Below, piece by piece: positions 24,721 to 33,410 of a stretch of 64,000 nucleotides of DNA. The stretch is from an uncultured Anaerovibrio sp. (GTDB lineage Bacteria; Bacillota; Negativicutes; Selenomonadales; Selenomonadaceae). The DNA lies in the NCBI GenBank assembly GCA_934203205.1, contig CAKPYV010000001.1, positions 165,708-229,707 on the forward strand, given 5' to 3'. Made by a program: the position numbers and the translations under genes. Each line of letters opens with the position of its first letter. Position 1 is the first letter of the stretch. The notes under the pieces were generated by a model that was not told the origin of the DNA, did no database searches, and saw only the letters and a program-made list of their open reading frames with translations.

Positions 24721-27156
24721 ATGCAGGTATCTATAAAATGGCTTCATGATTATATAGATTTCACAGAAACCGCCGAGGAATTGGCTGATAAGCTGACAAT
24801 GGCAGGGATTCCTGTGGAAAATGTTATTCGTGCCGATGAAGGACTGGAAAAGGTTGTTACCGGCAAGGTAGAAAATATCGTTCCTCATCCAGATTCTGAT
24901 CATATGTTTATTACCACCATGAATGTAGGTGGAGCCGAGCCTGTACAGATTGTTACTGGTGCTCAGAATGTTCATCAGGATGATATTGTTCCTGTAGCAA
25001 TGGTAGGTGCTAAGCTGCCAACAGGACAGAAGATATCTAAGGGCAAGCTTCGTGGTGTACCATCCAACGGTATGCTATGTTCTGCCGATGAGTTGAAGCT
25101 GGACACCACCAATATGACGGAAGAGCAGCTGAATGGCATTTATATTCTGCCAAAGGATACTCCAGTTGGTGTAGCAGTTACAGAGGTTCTTGGCTTGGAT
25201 GATGTGGTTTTGGAATTTGAGCTGACAGCTAACAGAGGGGATTGCTTTAGTGTTTTTGGTCTGATTCGCGAGGTAGCTATTCTTACTGGCAATGAGCCAA
25301 AGTGGCCAGAAATCAAGGTTAATGAGGATGATGCTGCCAAGGCTGCTGATATGATTAAAATCGGCATTGAGGCGCATGATCTGTGCAGTCGCTTCTCCGG
25401 TCGTGTATTGAAAAATGTAAAAATTGGTCCTTCGCCAAAGTGGATGCAGCAGCGTTTGGAAGGGGCTGGTATCCGTGATATCAATAATGTAGTTGATGTT
25501 ACCAATTTCGTTATGGTAGAGCTGGGACAGCCTATGCATGCTTATGATTATGATGAAATTGCTGGTCATAGTCTGGTAGCCCGCAAGGCTGTAGCAGGGG
25601 AAAACCTGCATACTCTGGATGATTCCCAGCGTTTGGCCAAGGGTACAGAACTGGTTATTGCTGATGCTGAAAAGGCAGCTGGCTTGGCTGGTGTTATGGG
25701 TGGCTTGGAAACTGAGGTTACTGAGAAAACTACCACTATTGTACTGGAAGCAGCTTGCTTTAATGGTCCTAGCATCCGTCGTACCTCCAGAGGCTGTGGT
25801 CTGCATTCTGAGGCATCTGGACGATTTGAGCGTGGCACCGATGTAACAGGCACTATTCGTGCTCTGGATAGAGCAGCCCAGCTGCTGCAGGATATGGGGG
25901 CTTGTACTGTAGCTCAGGGTGTGGTAGATGTATATCCAACAGCTAAGGAGCCTGTTCATGTAAAATTCACTCCTGAGCAGATTAACAATCGTTTGGGAAC
26001 TGATTTGCCAGCAGAGAAAATGATTGATATTCTGGAGAAGCTTTATTTCAAAGTTTCTGAGGCTGGTAATGGTGTATATAGTGTAGAAGTACCATCCTGG
26101 CGCAATGATGTAACCTTTATGGAGGATCTCTCTGAGGAAATAGCTCGCATCTACGGCTTTGACAATATTCATTCTACTACGCCACGAGGCAATGTTACTC
26201 AGGGTGGCCAGAAGCCTGCCCAGATGTTTGAGGACAGATTGAAGCTGACTTTGAGCCATATGGGCCTTAGCGAGGAGGTTTCCTTCAGCTTTACTAACCC
26301 TGATATCTTTGACAAGATGGAAATACCACAGGAAAGCAGTCTTCGCAAGGCTATTCCTATTATGAATCCTCTAACTGATGAATTCCCATTAGTACGCACT
26401 ACTCTGTTAGGCAGTATTTTGGAAAATGCAGTTCGCAATCTGTCTCGCAAGAACGAGGATATTAAGATTTTTGATGTAGCGCCTGTGTTTTATCCAAAGG
26501 CTCTGCCATTGACTGAACTGCCAAGAGAGGTTGTAAAGGTAGCTGGCTTTATGACAGGCCGTCGCAATCCTGTAGGCTGGAGCAATGACAGCGATATGAT
26601 TGATTTCTATGATGCCAAGGGTATTGTAGAGGATTTGCTGGAGATTCTCTCCATCAGCCGTTATCAGGTAGAGGCAGGAGAATATACTGCGATGCATCCT
26701 GGCAAGACTGCCCTCTTCAAGAAGGGCAAGGAGGTAATCGCCGCTGTAGGTGAGCTGCATCCAAAGGTGGCTGAGAACTTTGGCATTACCAAAAAGGCAT
26801 ATATCTTTGAGATGGATCTTCTGACCTTGATGAAGTATAAATCCGAAAAGACCAAGACAGAGGCTCTGCCTAAATATCCTGGTATTTGTCGGGATCTGGC
26901 TATGCTGGTGGATGAAAATGTCAGCGCAGCTGAGATTGAGCGTACTATTGCCAAAAATGGCGGTGAGTACTTTACTGATGTGACTCTATTTGATGTATAT
27001 CAGGGCAAGCAGGTGGCAGCAGGTAAGAAGTCTATGGCCTTCAATATTCAGTTCCAGTCCAATGATAAGACCTTGACTGATGCTGATGCGGATCAGGGCT
27101 TTAAGCATATTCTGGAGGCTGTAAAGAAGGAGTTTGACGCAGAGCTGAGAGGTTGA
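24721..27156 (+). CDS. pheT: Phenylalanine-tRNA ligase beta subunit
   Basis: Beta subunit, 811 residues: an N-terminal EMAP-like tRNA-binding domain (about 40-150, VENIVPHPDSDHMFITTMNVG), the B3/B4 editing domain with SGRFERGTD at its end, the catalytic-like domain, and a C-terminal ferredoxin-fold anticodon-binding domain (KYPGICRDLAMLVDENVSAA to the end). Partner of the upstream pheS in the same transcript. The zapA-like gene begins just after its stop. Confidence 0.97.
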   Translation: MQVSIKWLHDYIDFTETAEELADKLTMAGIPVENVIRADEGLEKVVTGKVENIVPHPDSDHMFITTMNVGGAEPVQIVTGAQNVHQDDIVPVAMVGAKLPTGQKISKGKLRGVPSNGMLCSADELKLDTTNMTEEQLNGIYILPKDTPVGVAVTEVLGLDDVVLEFELTANRGDCFSVFGLIREVAILTGNEPKWPEIKVNEDDAAKAADMIKIGIEAHDLCSRFSGRVLKNVKIGPSPKWMQQRLEGAGIRDINNVVDVTNFVMVELGQPMHAYDYDEIAGHSLVARKAVAGENLHTLDDSQRLAKGTELVIADAEKAAGLAGVMGGLETEVTEKTTTIVLEAACFNGPSIRRTSRGCGLHSEASGRFERGTDVTGTIRALDRAAQLLQDMGACTVAQGVVDVYPTAKEPVHVKFTPEQINNRLGTDLPAEKMIDILEKLYFKVSEAGNGVYSVEVPSWRNDVTFMEDLSEEIARIYGFDNIHSTTPRGNVTQGGQKPAQMFEDRLKLTLSHMGLSEEVSFSFTNPDIFDKMEIPQESSLRKAIPIMNPLTDEFPLVRTTLLGSILENAVRNLSRKNEDIKIFDVAPVFYPKALPLTELPREVVKVAGFMTGRRNPVGWSNDSDMIDFYDAKGIVEDLLEILSISRYQVEAGEYTAMHPGKTALFKKGKEVIAAVGELHPKVAENFGITKKAYIFEMDLLTLMKYKSEKTKTEALPKYPGICRDLAMLVDENVSAAEIERTIAKNGGEYFTDVTLFDVYQGKQVAAGKKSMAFNIQFQSNDKTLTDADADQGFKHILEAVKKEFDAELRG

Positions 27157-27161
27157 TTCCT

Positions 27162-27878
27162 ATGGCAAAAAAAGCAGAAGTAGTCATTCTTGGTAATCGT
27201 TATAAGCTGACCACTGATAGGGATGAAGAAGGCTGGCTGGAAAAGCTGGCGGAGGATTTTAATGGGAGAGTGGATAAAATCGCCGGCGGCAGCCGGCGAT
27301 TCAATCCGCTAAATGCCAGCATCCTTATTGGCCTCCAGTTGGAAGAGGAAATTTACAATCTGAAGCAGGAGGCGCGTCAGGCTTATGAAAGAATCAAGCA
27401 GCAGCACGAAGATATTGTCAAACAGCAAAAGACTCAAAGTGAAAAGCTGTTAGTTGAACAGAAAGCTCAAAGCGAAAAGCTGTTAGTTGAGCAAAAGGCT
27501 CAAAGTGAAAAGTTGTTAGCTGAACAAAAGGCTGAATACGAGGCCAAGCTGCTAAAGGAGCGCAAATCCTATGAGGCAAGAATGTCAGCTCAAAGTTCTC
27601 AGTATAGCAGCTCTATGCAGGAACTGCGGGACAGACACGCCCAGGAAATAATCAGACAGCAGCAGGAGCATGCGGCTGATATGGCTAATCTAAAGTCTAG
27701 TCAGGAAGCAGCCTTGACAGAACTGCAGGCCTCCAAGGAACGGCAGATTACAGCTCTAAAGAATGAGCTGAATAGCCAATCATCTCAACAGGAAGATGCC
27801 CTGAAGGAATTGCAGGAGAAATATGATAAGCTGCAAAAGGATTATGATGAATTAATGGAGCTTCTCGAGGATGCCTAA
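27162..27878 (+). CDS. zapA: ZapA-type cell division protein with a long coiled-coil tail
   Basis: The first about 90 residues match ZapA, which crosslinks FtsZ filaments (VVILGNRYKLTTDRDEEGWLEKLAEDFN and PLNASILIGLQLEEEIYNL). Position after pheT is the usual Firmicute place for zapA. The protein is 238 residues, more than twice the normal length: residues about 90-235 form a continuous charged coiled coil that includes three near-identical 11-residue units (QKAQSEKLLVE). The ATG at 27162 lies 9 nt after GAGAGG; the TTG at 27153 is a weaker option. Confidence 0.85.
   Translation: MAKKAEVVILGNRYKLTTDRDEEGWLEKLAEDFNGRVDKIAGGSRRFNPLNASILIGLQLEEEIYNLKQEARQAYERIKQQHEDIVKQQKTQSEKLLVEQKAQSEKLLVEQKAQSEKLLAEQKAEYEAKLLKERKSYEARMSAQSSQYSSSMQELRDRHAQEIIRQQQEHAADMANLKSSQEAALTELQASKERQITALKNELNSQSSQQEDALKELQEKYDKLQKDYDELMELLEDA
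27428..27533 (+). repeat. 33-bp tandem repeats within zapA
   Basis: About three consecutive 33-bp units (each starting near AAAGCTCAAAGTGAAAAGCT) that encode the 11-residue periodic segment of the coiled coil. Unit copies differ by few bases, pointing to recent expansion. Confidence 0.8.
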
Positions 27879-27897
27879 CAAGCTTTATAAATAAATC

Positions 27898-27926
27898 TTG
27901 CAACTAATTACGGCGAATACTATAAT
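27898..27926 (+). promoter_or_regulatory. Promoter of thrS
   Basis: TTGCAA, 17-bp spacer, TATAAT. 55 bp before the thrS start; no T-box is visible in the short leader. Confidence 0.7.
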
Positions 27927-27981
27927 GGGAAATGGTACTTTAAAAGAAATAAAAAATTTCTTTAAATACAGGAGGGTTACT

Positions 27982-29901
27982 ATGATTAAATTGACTATGC
28001 CGGATGGATCTATCAGAGAAGCAGAGGCAGGTATTACTGCCCTGGAGTTGGTAAAGTCTATCAGCAACAGCCTGGCTAAGAAGGTTTTGGCTGTAAGTAT
28101 TGATGATAAAGTTATGGATTTGACAACAGTATTGGACAAGGATGCTGCTGTTCAGTTTTTGACCTTTGAGGATGAAGGGGGACGTCATGCCCTCCGTCAT
28201 ACTGCATCTCATATTCTTGCTCAGGCTGTGAAGCGTCTGTACAAGGATGAAAATGTTCAGCTGGCCATTGGCCCTGCTATTGAAAATGGTTTCTACTATG
28301 ATATTGACATGGAGAAGCGCCTTACCGATGAAGATTTGAAGGACATCGAGAAGGAAATGCACAAGATTGTCAAGGAGAACCTGAAGCTGGAGCGAAAGCT
28401 GGTTAGCCGTCAGGAAGCTTTGGATATGTTCACCAAGGCTGGTGAGAACTACAAGGTAGAGCTGATTAATGATTTACCAGAGGATGCAGAGATTTCTCTG
28501 TATGTTCAGGGTGAGTTTACTGACCTTTGTGCAGGCCCTCATGTAGTTTCTACGGGCAAGGTAAAGGCTTTGAAGCTGCAGAGTGTGGCTGGTGCTTACT
28601 GGCGTGGCAGTGAAAAGAACAAGATGCTGCAGCGTATCTATGGTACTGCTTTTGAAAAGAAGGATGATTTGGATGCTTATCTGAAGATGCTGGAGGAAGC
28701 TGCCAAGCGTGACCATCGCAAGCTGGGCAAGGAGTTGGATCTCTTTAGCATTCATGAGGAAGGCCCAGGCTTCCCATTCTTCCATCCAAATGGTATGATT
28801 GTCCGCAATGAGCTGATTAATTACTGGCGTGAGGTACATCGCCGTTATGGTTATCAGGAAATCAGCACACCTATGATTCTGAATCGTGAGCTGTGGGAGC
28901 GTTCCGGTCATTGGGCTCATTACAAGGAGAATATGTATTTCACTCAGATTGATGGGGAGGACTACGCTATCAAGCCTATGAACTGCCCAGGCGGTATGCT
29001 GGTATACAAGACTCAGCAGCACAGCTATCGTGACTTGCCTCTTCGTGCTGGCGAGTTGGGTTTGGTACATCGTCATGAGCTGTCCGGTGCTCTGCATGGT
29101 TTGTTCCGTGTACGTAACTTCACTCAGGATGATGCTCATATCTTTATGATGCCAAATCAGATTGAGGAAGAGATTCAGAATGTTATCAATCTCTTTGATG
29201 AGGTATATAGCACCTTTGGCTTAACCTATCATGCTGAGCTGTCCACTCGTCCAGAGGATTCCATGGGCTCCGATGAAATGTGGGAGCTGGCTACCAATGG
29301 CCTCCGCAATGCTCTGGAGCATCGCGGTTTGGACTATGTGGTTAACGAGGGCGATGGTGCTTTCTATGGTCCAAAGATTGATTTCCATCTGAAGGATTCC
29401 ATTGGCCGTACCTGGCAGTGTGGTACTATTCAGCTGGATATGCAGCTGCCTGAGAAGTTTGATCTGACCTACATTGGTGAGGATGGACAGAAGCATCGTC
29501 CAGTTATGATTCATCGTGTAGTATATGGCTCTATTGAGAGATTCATCGGTATCCTTATTGAGAACTATGCCGGTGCATTCCCAACCTGGCTGGCTCCAGT
29601 ACAGGCAAAGATTCTGCCTATTACTGATAAGCATATGGATTATGCCTTTGAATTGAAGAAGAAGATGTTTGATTTGGGCCTTAGAGTAGAGGTAGACGAC
29701 CGCAATGAAAAGGTTGGCTACAAGATGCGTGAGGCTCAGGTTAAGAAGATTCCATATATGCTGGTAGTAGGTGATCAGGAAATGGAGTCTGGTACTGTTA
29801 ATATGCGTCGTCATGGTGAAAAGGAAACCACTACTATGACTGTTGACGAGTTTATTCAGTATATCCAGAAAAATATTGCTGAAAAATCTCAGAAATATTA
29901 A
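27982..29901 (+). CDS. thrS: Threonine-tRNA ligase
   Basis: Class II synthetase, 639 residues (E. coli 642). Domains in order: TGS (about 1-62), the editing domain with HTASHILAQAVKRLY and the CAGPHV motif, the catalytic core with NCPGGMLVYK, RAGELGLVHRHELSGALHGL, and the motif 3 region HRVVYGSIERFIGILIE, then the anticodon-binding domain. The ATG at 27982 follows CAGGAGGG; the TTG at 27898 is inside the promoter and cannot be the start. Confidence 0.97.
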   Translation: MIKLTMPDGSIREAEAGITALELVKSISNSLAKKVLAVSIDDKVMDLTTVLDKDAAVQFLTFEDEGGRHALRHTASHILAQAVKRLYKDENVQLAIGPAIENGFYYDIDMEKRLTDEDLKDIEKEMHKIVKENLKLERKLVSRQEALDMFTKAGENYKVELINDLPEDAEISLYVQGEFTDLCAGPHVVSTGKVKALKLQSVAGAYWRGSEKNKMLQRIYGTAFEKKDDLDAYLKMLEEAAKRDHRKLGKELDLFSIHEEGPGFPFFHPNGMIVRNELINYWREVHRRYGYQEISTPMILNRELWERSGHWAHYKENMYFTQIDGEDYAIKPMNCPGGMLVYKTQQHSYRDLPLRAGELGLVHRHELSGALHGLFRVRNFTQDDAHIFMMPNQIEEEIQNVINLFDEVYSTFGLTYHAELSTRPEDSMGSDEMWELATNGLRNALEHRGLDYVVNEGDGAFYGPKIDFHLKDSIGRTWQCGTIQLDMQLPEKFDLTYIGEDGQKHRPVMIHRVVYGSIERFIGILIENYAGAFPTWLAPVQAKILPITDKHMDYAFELKKKMFDLGLRVEVDDRNEKVGYKMREAQVKKIPYMLVVGDQEMESGTVNMRRHGEKETTTMTVDEFIQYIQKNIAEKSQKY

Positions 29902-29910
29902 TTTGGGGTG

Positions 29911-29939
29911 TTGACATATCCTAAAGGGTATGCTATTAT
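29911..29939 (+). promoter_or_regulatory. Promoter of infC-rpmI-rplT
   Basis: TTGACA, 17-bp spacer, TATTAT with TGC immediately upstream (extended -10). Lies 10 bp after the thrS stop. Confidence 0.8.
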
Positions 29940-29944
29940 AATGC

Positions 29945-30060
29945 AAGTGATTGAAGCAGAAGGCGCCACCTTCTCACCTGATGACTGCAGGCCATGCGGG
30001 TATGTATTGAATACTTATGGAGGTGGCTTTGTGTCGCCTCCATTTTTTATTGGGGGAGCT
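29945..30060 (+). ncRNA. L20-type autoregulatory leader
   Basis: Untranslated leader of the infC-rpmI-rplT operon. A GCCACCTTC segment (29965-29973) can pair with GGAGGTGGC of the downstream terminator stem, giving mutually exclusive antiterminator and terminator forms, as in Firmicute L20 leaders, where free ribosomal protein L20 promotes termination. Family assignment is by position and architecture, not alignment. Confidence 0.65.
30018..30048 (+). terminator. Leader terminator before infC
   Basis: TGGAGGTGGC / GTCGCCTCCA, 10-bp stem with two wobbles, 5-nt loop, followed by six T. Confidence 0.8.
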
Positions 30061-30102
30061 GCTGGCACTGCCGTTGAAATATCTATCAGGAGGTGTATTT
30101 AA

Positions 30103-30642
30103 ATAGCTAAGGAAATTGCAAGAATCAATGAGGAAATCCGGGTTCGTGGCGGAGAGATCCGTGTAACAGATGTTGAGGGACAAACTCTCGGTATTATGCA
30201 GGTGCGTGATGCATTGCACATGGCCATGGAACAGCATCTGGATCTAGTGGAGATTGCTCCAAAGGCAAAGCCACCTGTTTGCCGTATCATGGACTTTGGC
30301 AAATATAGATATGAACAGCAGAAGCGGGAGAAGGAAGCCCGCAAGAAGCAGAAGGTTATCTCTATCAAAGAGGTAAAGCTGCGTCCAAACATTGAACAGC
30401 ATGATTTTGACGTCAAGCTGAAGAACGCCGTTCGTTTTCTGGAAGAGGGAAACAAGGTCAAGGTTACTATTATGTTCCGTGGCCGTGAGCTGTCTCATCC
30501 AGAGCTGGGTCGTGATATTCTCGGCCGGGTTGCTGAACAGTTGAAGGATTCAGTATCTATTGAAAGAGATGCTAAGCTTGAAGGTAAAAATATGATTATG
30601 ATTTTGGCCCCAAAGGCCCCATCTAAGGGAGGAAAACAGTAA
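30103..30642 (+). CDS. infC: Translation initiation factor IF-3, AUA start
   Basis: IF-3 binds the 30S subunit and checks start-codon fidelity. The conserved N terminus (AKEIARINEEIRVRGGEIRV) is in frame from 30103, but the only codon available between the stop TAA at 30100-30102 and that sequence is ATA. AGGAGGTG at 30088-30095 is a perfect ribosome site 7 nt before it. A first canonical ATG (30196) would delete 31 conserved residues. Full length is 179 residues, normal for IF-3. Non-canonical AUU/AUA/AUC starts that IF-3 itself discriminates against are known for infC. Stop overlaps rpmI by one base. Confidence 0.93.
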   Translation: MAKEIARINEEIRVRGGEIRVTDVEGQTLGIMQVRDALHMAMEQHLDLVEIAPKAKPPVCRIMDFGKYRYEQQKREKEARKKQKVISIKEVKLRPNIEQHDFDVKLKNAVRFLEEGNKVKVTIMFRGRELSHPELGRDILGRVAEQLKDSVSIERDAKLEGKNMIMILAPKAPSKGGKQ

Positions 30643-30839
30643 TGCAGAAGATGAAGACTCGCAGAGCTGCTGCAAAGCGCTTTACTTTAACCGGTAGTGG
30701 CGAAATTAGAAGAAACAAGGCTTATAAGAGCCACATTCTGGAGAAGAAGTCTCCAAAGCGTAAGCGCAATCTGCGTAAGGCTGCTCTGGTAGTTGCTGCT
30801 GATAAGAAGCGCGCTATGAAGTGCCTGCCATACGCATAA
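30642..30839 (+). CDS. rpmI: 50S ribosomal protein L35
   Basis: Small basic protein of the large ribosomal subunit, 65 residues. It begins MQKMKTRRAAAKRFTLTGSG and contains the SHILEKKSPKRKRNLRKAALV block. Starts on the last base of infC (TAATG), so coupled to it. Confidence 0.96.
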   Translation: MQKMKTRRAAAKRFTLTGSGEIRRNKAYKSHILEKKSPKRKRNLRKAALVVAADKKRAMKCLPYA

Positions 30840-30877
30840 TATCGTTGTAGAAGCTTGAATTTGAGGAGGATAAGAAC

Positions 30878-31231
30878 ATGCCAAGAGTAAAAACTGGTGT
30901 GACTGCACATAGAAGACATAAGAAGATTTTGAAGCTGGCTAAGGGCTATAAGGGTTCCAAGAGCAAGCAGTTTAAGAAGGCTAATGAGACCGTTATGAAG
31001 GCTCTCTACTATGCACGTCGCGATCGTCGCGCTAAGAAGGGCGTTTTCCGTCGTCTCTGGATTGCCCGTATCAACGCTGCTGCTCGTGCTAATGGTATTT
31101 CCTACAGCCGCCTGATTGCTGGCCTGACCAAGGCTGGTGTTGAGGTAAACCGTAAGATGCTGGCTGATCTGGCTATCAGTGATGCAAATGCATTTGCACA
31201 GTTGGTTGCTGTTGCTAAGGAAAACCTCTAA
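30878..31231 (+). CDS. rplT: 50S ribosomal protein L20
   Basis: Early-assembly 23S-binding protein, 117 residues. MPRVKTGVTAHRRHKKIL and the YARRDRRAKKGVFRRLWIAR stretch are diagnostic. It is the expected repressor acting on the leader at 29945. GAGGAGG-type ribosome site; a strong terminator follows. Confidence 0.97.
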   Translation: MPRVKTGVTAHRRHKKILKLAKGYKGSKSKQFKKANETVMKALYYARRDRRAKKGVFRRLWIARINAAARANGISYSRLIAGLTKAGVEVNRKMLADLAISDANAFAQLVAVAKENL

Positions 31232-31246
31232 GAGAGAGAAAATTAG

Positions 31247-31271
31247 GAGCTGCTTCGGCAGCTCTTTTTTT
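31247..31271 (+). terminator. Terminator after rplT
   Basis: GAGCTGC-TTCG-GCAGCTC, 7-bp stem with a UUCG tetraloop, followed by seven T. Confidence 0.9.
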
Positions 31272-31289
31272 GTAATTGGGGTGTGTTAA

Positions 31290-32618
31290 TTGCAGAAATT
31301 ATCTATGAAAGAAATGCTCTCTATTGGTTTTATGGTTTTCTCCATATTCTTTGGAGCAGGTAATCTTATATTTCCACCTTTGCTGGCTCAAAATGCTGGT
31401 ACTAATTATCCTATGGCTGTAGTAGGCTTTCTTATTACAGGTATTGGTTTGCCACTGCTGGGATTGATTGCTATAGTCAAGGTTAGCGGTAAATATACTG
31501 AATTGGTGGAAAAAAGGGTTCATCCTTGGTTTCGTATAATTACTTTTGGACTTTTATATTTGGCTATTGGCCCATTGTTTGCTGTGCCAAGAACAGGTGC
31601 TGTTTCCTTTGAAATTGGTATTAGACCTTTTTTGGCAGTAGATAGCATCGCAGCGGGACAGTATATATATACTGCTGTCTTTTTTGCCCTGACTTATTTC
31701 TTTGCTGCTAATCCTAGTCGTTTGGTAGATACAGTAGGCAAGGTATTAAGCCCAGTATTATTGCTGTTTTTGTGTGTGCTTTTTGCAAGAACCTTTTACG
31801 GACCTATAGGTGAAATCTTACCACCAGTGGACCAGTATATAGATGCTCCTTTTGCCTCTGGATTTACAGATGGTTATTTGACTATGGATTTGTTGGCAGC
31901 CCTGGCAGTAGGTGGTTTGGCTATTTCCGCTGTTAAGGCCAAAGGGGTAACGGAGCAAAAAGCTATTTATAGAACCTGTATTAAGGCTTGTTTAGTGGCT
32001 ATTGTGCTTATGGGAGCTGTATATACTGCTCTTGCTTATTTAGGTGCTACCTGTCCGTCTGTACTGGGGTATTCAGCTAATGGAGGTATTATACTTTCCT
32101 CGGCCACCTATGTATTTTTTGGGGATGCAGGCAAGCTGGTACTGGCCTTTATTATCGGCTTTGCTTGTTTGACTACCAGTATTGGTGTCAGTGCAGCTTT
32201 TGCCAGTTATTATCAGTATGTGTCTGATGGTAGATTGGGCTACAAAAAGCTGCTGCTGGGAGCTACCATATTCAGCTATTGGGCTGCTAATATGGGTTTA
32301 ACAGAGCTGATTCGCATTTCTGTGCCATTTTTGGTGGCGCTTTATCCAATTTTTATAGTGTTGGTAATATTGTCTCTTTGTGATGATGCATTTCAGGGAA
32401 GCGCCCTGGTCTATCGTCTAAGCATAGGTATGACCTTGCCTTTCAGTATTATGGATGGCTTGCAGGCAGCAGAACTTTCCTTGCCAGGTGTCCATGATTT
32501 CCTGATGACCTATCTGCCACTTTATAGTGTTAATCTTGGCTGGTTATTGCCAGCTTTGGCAGGAGCTATAGCGGGAATGTTGTGGAATCAGATGCACAAG
32601 GGCCATCAGCCTGCCTAA
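31290..32618 (+). CDS. brnQ: Branched-chain amino acid:cation symporter
   Basis: LIVCS family inner-membrane importer of Leu, Ile and Val. 442 residues with about twelve hydrophobic segments and the N-terminal hallmark MVFSIFFGAGNLIFPP; GPLFAVPRTGAVSFEIG and ACLTTSIGVSAAFASYY follow. Start is TTG at 31290 behind GGGGTG; homologues begin with an equivalent KLS-K-E segment, so the ATG at 31305 is less likely. No T-box or leader is visible. Confidence 0.92.
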   Translation: MQKLSMKEMLSIGFMVFSIFFGAGNLIFPPLLAQNAGTNYPMAVVGFLITGIGLPLLGLIAIVKVSGKYTELVEKRVHPWFRIITFGLLYLAIGPLFAVPRTGAVSFEIGIRPFLAVDSIAAGQYIYTAVFFALTYFFAANPSRLVDTVGKVLSPVLLLFLCVLFARTFYGPIGEILPPVDQYIDAPFASGFTDGYLTMDLLAALAVGGLAISAVKAKGVTEQKAIYRTCIKACLVAIVLMGAVYTALAYLGATCPSVLGYSANGGIILSSATYVFFGDAGKLVLAFIIGFACLTTSIGVSAAFASYYQYVSDGRLGYKKLLLGATIFSYWAANMGLTELIRISVPFLVALYPIFIVLVILSLCDDAFQGSALVYRLSIGMTLPFSIMDGLQAAELSLPGVHDFLMTYLPLYSVNLGWLLPALAGAIAGMLWNQMHKGHQPA

Positions 32619-32627
32619 AAAAGGATT

Positions 32628-32665
32628 ACGTCGGATTTTTTTACAAAGTCCGGCGTTCTTTTTTT
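32628..32665 (+). terminator. Terminator after brnQ
   Basis: ACGTCGGA / TCCGGCGT with one wobble, flanked by A and T runs, ending TCTTTTTTT. Confidence 0.75.
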
Positions 32666-32729
32666 ATAATTTAGCAGGATTTTGAATATTTTTGTTGAAA
32701 TATATATGTATCAGAAAGGTGTGATTTAT

Positions 32730-33335
32730 ATGAACAAGATTATTACTATAAGTCGTGAATTCGGTAGTGGCGGTCGTGAATTTGGTTGTCGCTTGGCGGA
32801 AAATCTCGGTATTAAATACTATGATAAAGAAATTATATCCAAGATAGCCAGCAAGGCAGATTTGTCTGAGGGCTATGTTAAGGAGGTAGTGGAGAAGCGT
32901 CCTATGCCTTTGTTCCCAATGACCATTGGTGCTACCTTTGCAGCGGTAGGAGTGTATTATCCCCTTATGGTGGAGGAATCTGTTTATACAGCTCAAACTG
33001 AGGTGTTGCAGGAGCTGGCAGAGCAGTCTGACTGTGTTATTGTTGGCCGCTGTGCTGACTATATTTTGCGGGATTATAATCCGTATAAGATATTCATCTA
33101 TGCAGATATGCCTTCCAGAATTGCCAGATGTATGGAAAGAGCTGCCCCGGAAGAGAAGCTGACAGAAAAAGAAATGAAGAAGAAAATCAATAATGTTGAT
33201 GAGAGTCGTGCTAAATATTATGATTTTTACACAGGTCAGAAGTGGGGGGCACGCCAGAATTACAATGTCTGCATTAATACTACTGATATGGATATCAAAA
33301 AGCTGGCAGAAGCATATAGTCATATGCTAAAATAA
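32730..33335 (+). CDS. Cytidylate kinase-like family protein
   Basis: P-loop nucleoside monophosphate kinase-like protein (cytidylate kinase-like family), 201 residues. The N terminus ITISREFGSGGREFGCRLAE holds the modified P-loop GSGGREF; IVGRCADYIL and ARCMERA follow. Real Cmk is a different, longer protein, so the substrate is unknown. ATG at 32730 with AAAGGTG; the upstream TTG at 32682 is unsupported. Confidence 0.8.
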   Translation: MNKIITISREFGSGGREFGCRLAENLGIKYYDKEIISKIASKADLSEGYVKEVVEKRPMPLFPMTIGATFAAVGVYYPLMVEESVYTAQTEVLQELAEQSDCVIVGRCADYILRDYNPYKIFIYADMPSRIARCMERAAPEEKLTEKEMKKKINNVDESRAKYYDFYTGQKWGARQNYNVCINTTDMDIKKLAEAYSHMLK

Positions 33336-33352
33336 AACAGAGTGATGATAAG

Positions 33353-33394
33353 GCCTCCGGGAGAGATAGGAAATTTCTACCGGAGGCTTGTATT
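33353..33394 (+). other. Hairpin between the kinase and methyltransferase genes
   Basis: GCCTCCGG / CCGGAGGC, perfect 8-bp stem with a 19-nt loop that can itself pair partly, followed by TTGTATT. It could be a weak terminator or a leader structure for the next gene. Confidence 0.4.
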
Positions 33395-33410
33395 AAGGAA
33401 GGAGCATACA

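Noticed and set aside
25075..26259. 394-residue minus-strand ORF
   Set aside because: Lies fully antisense to pheT, which has clear domains throughout.
27879..27981. T-box leader before thrS
   Set aside because: No AGGGTGGTACCGCG element or terminator; only a standard promoter fits in the gap.
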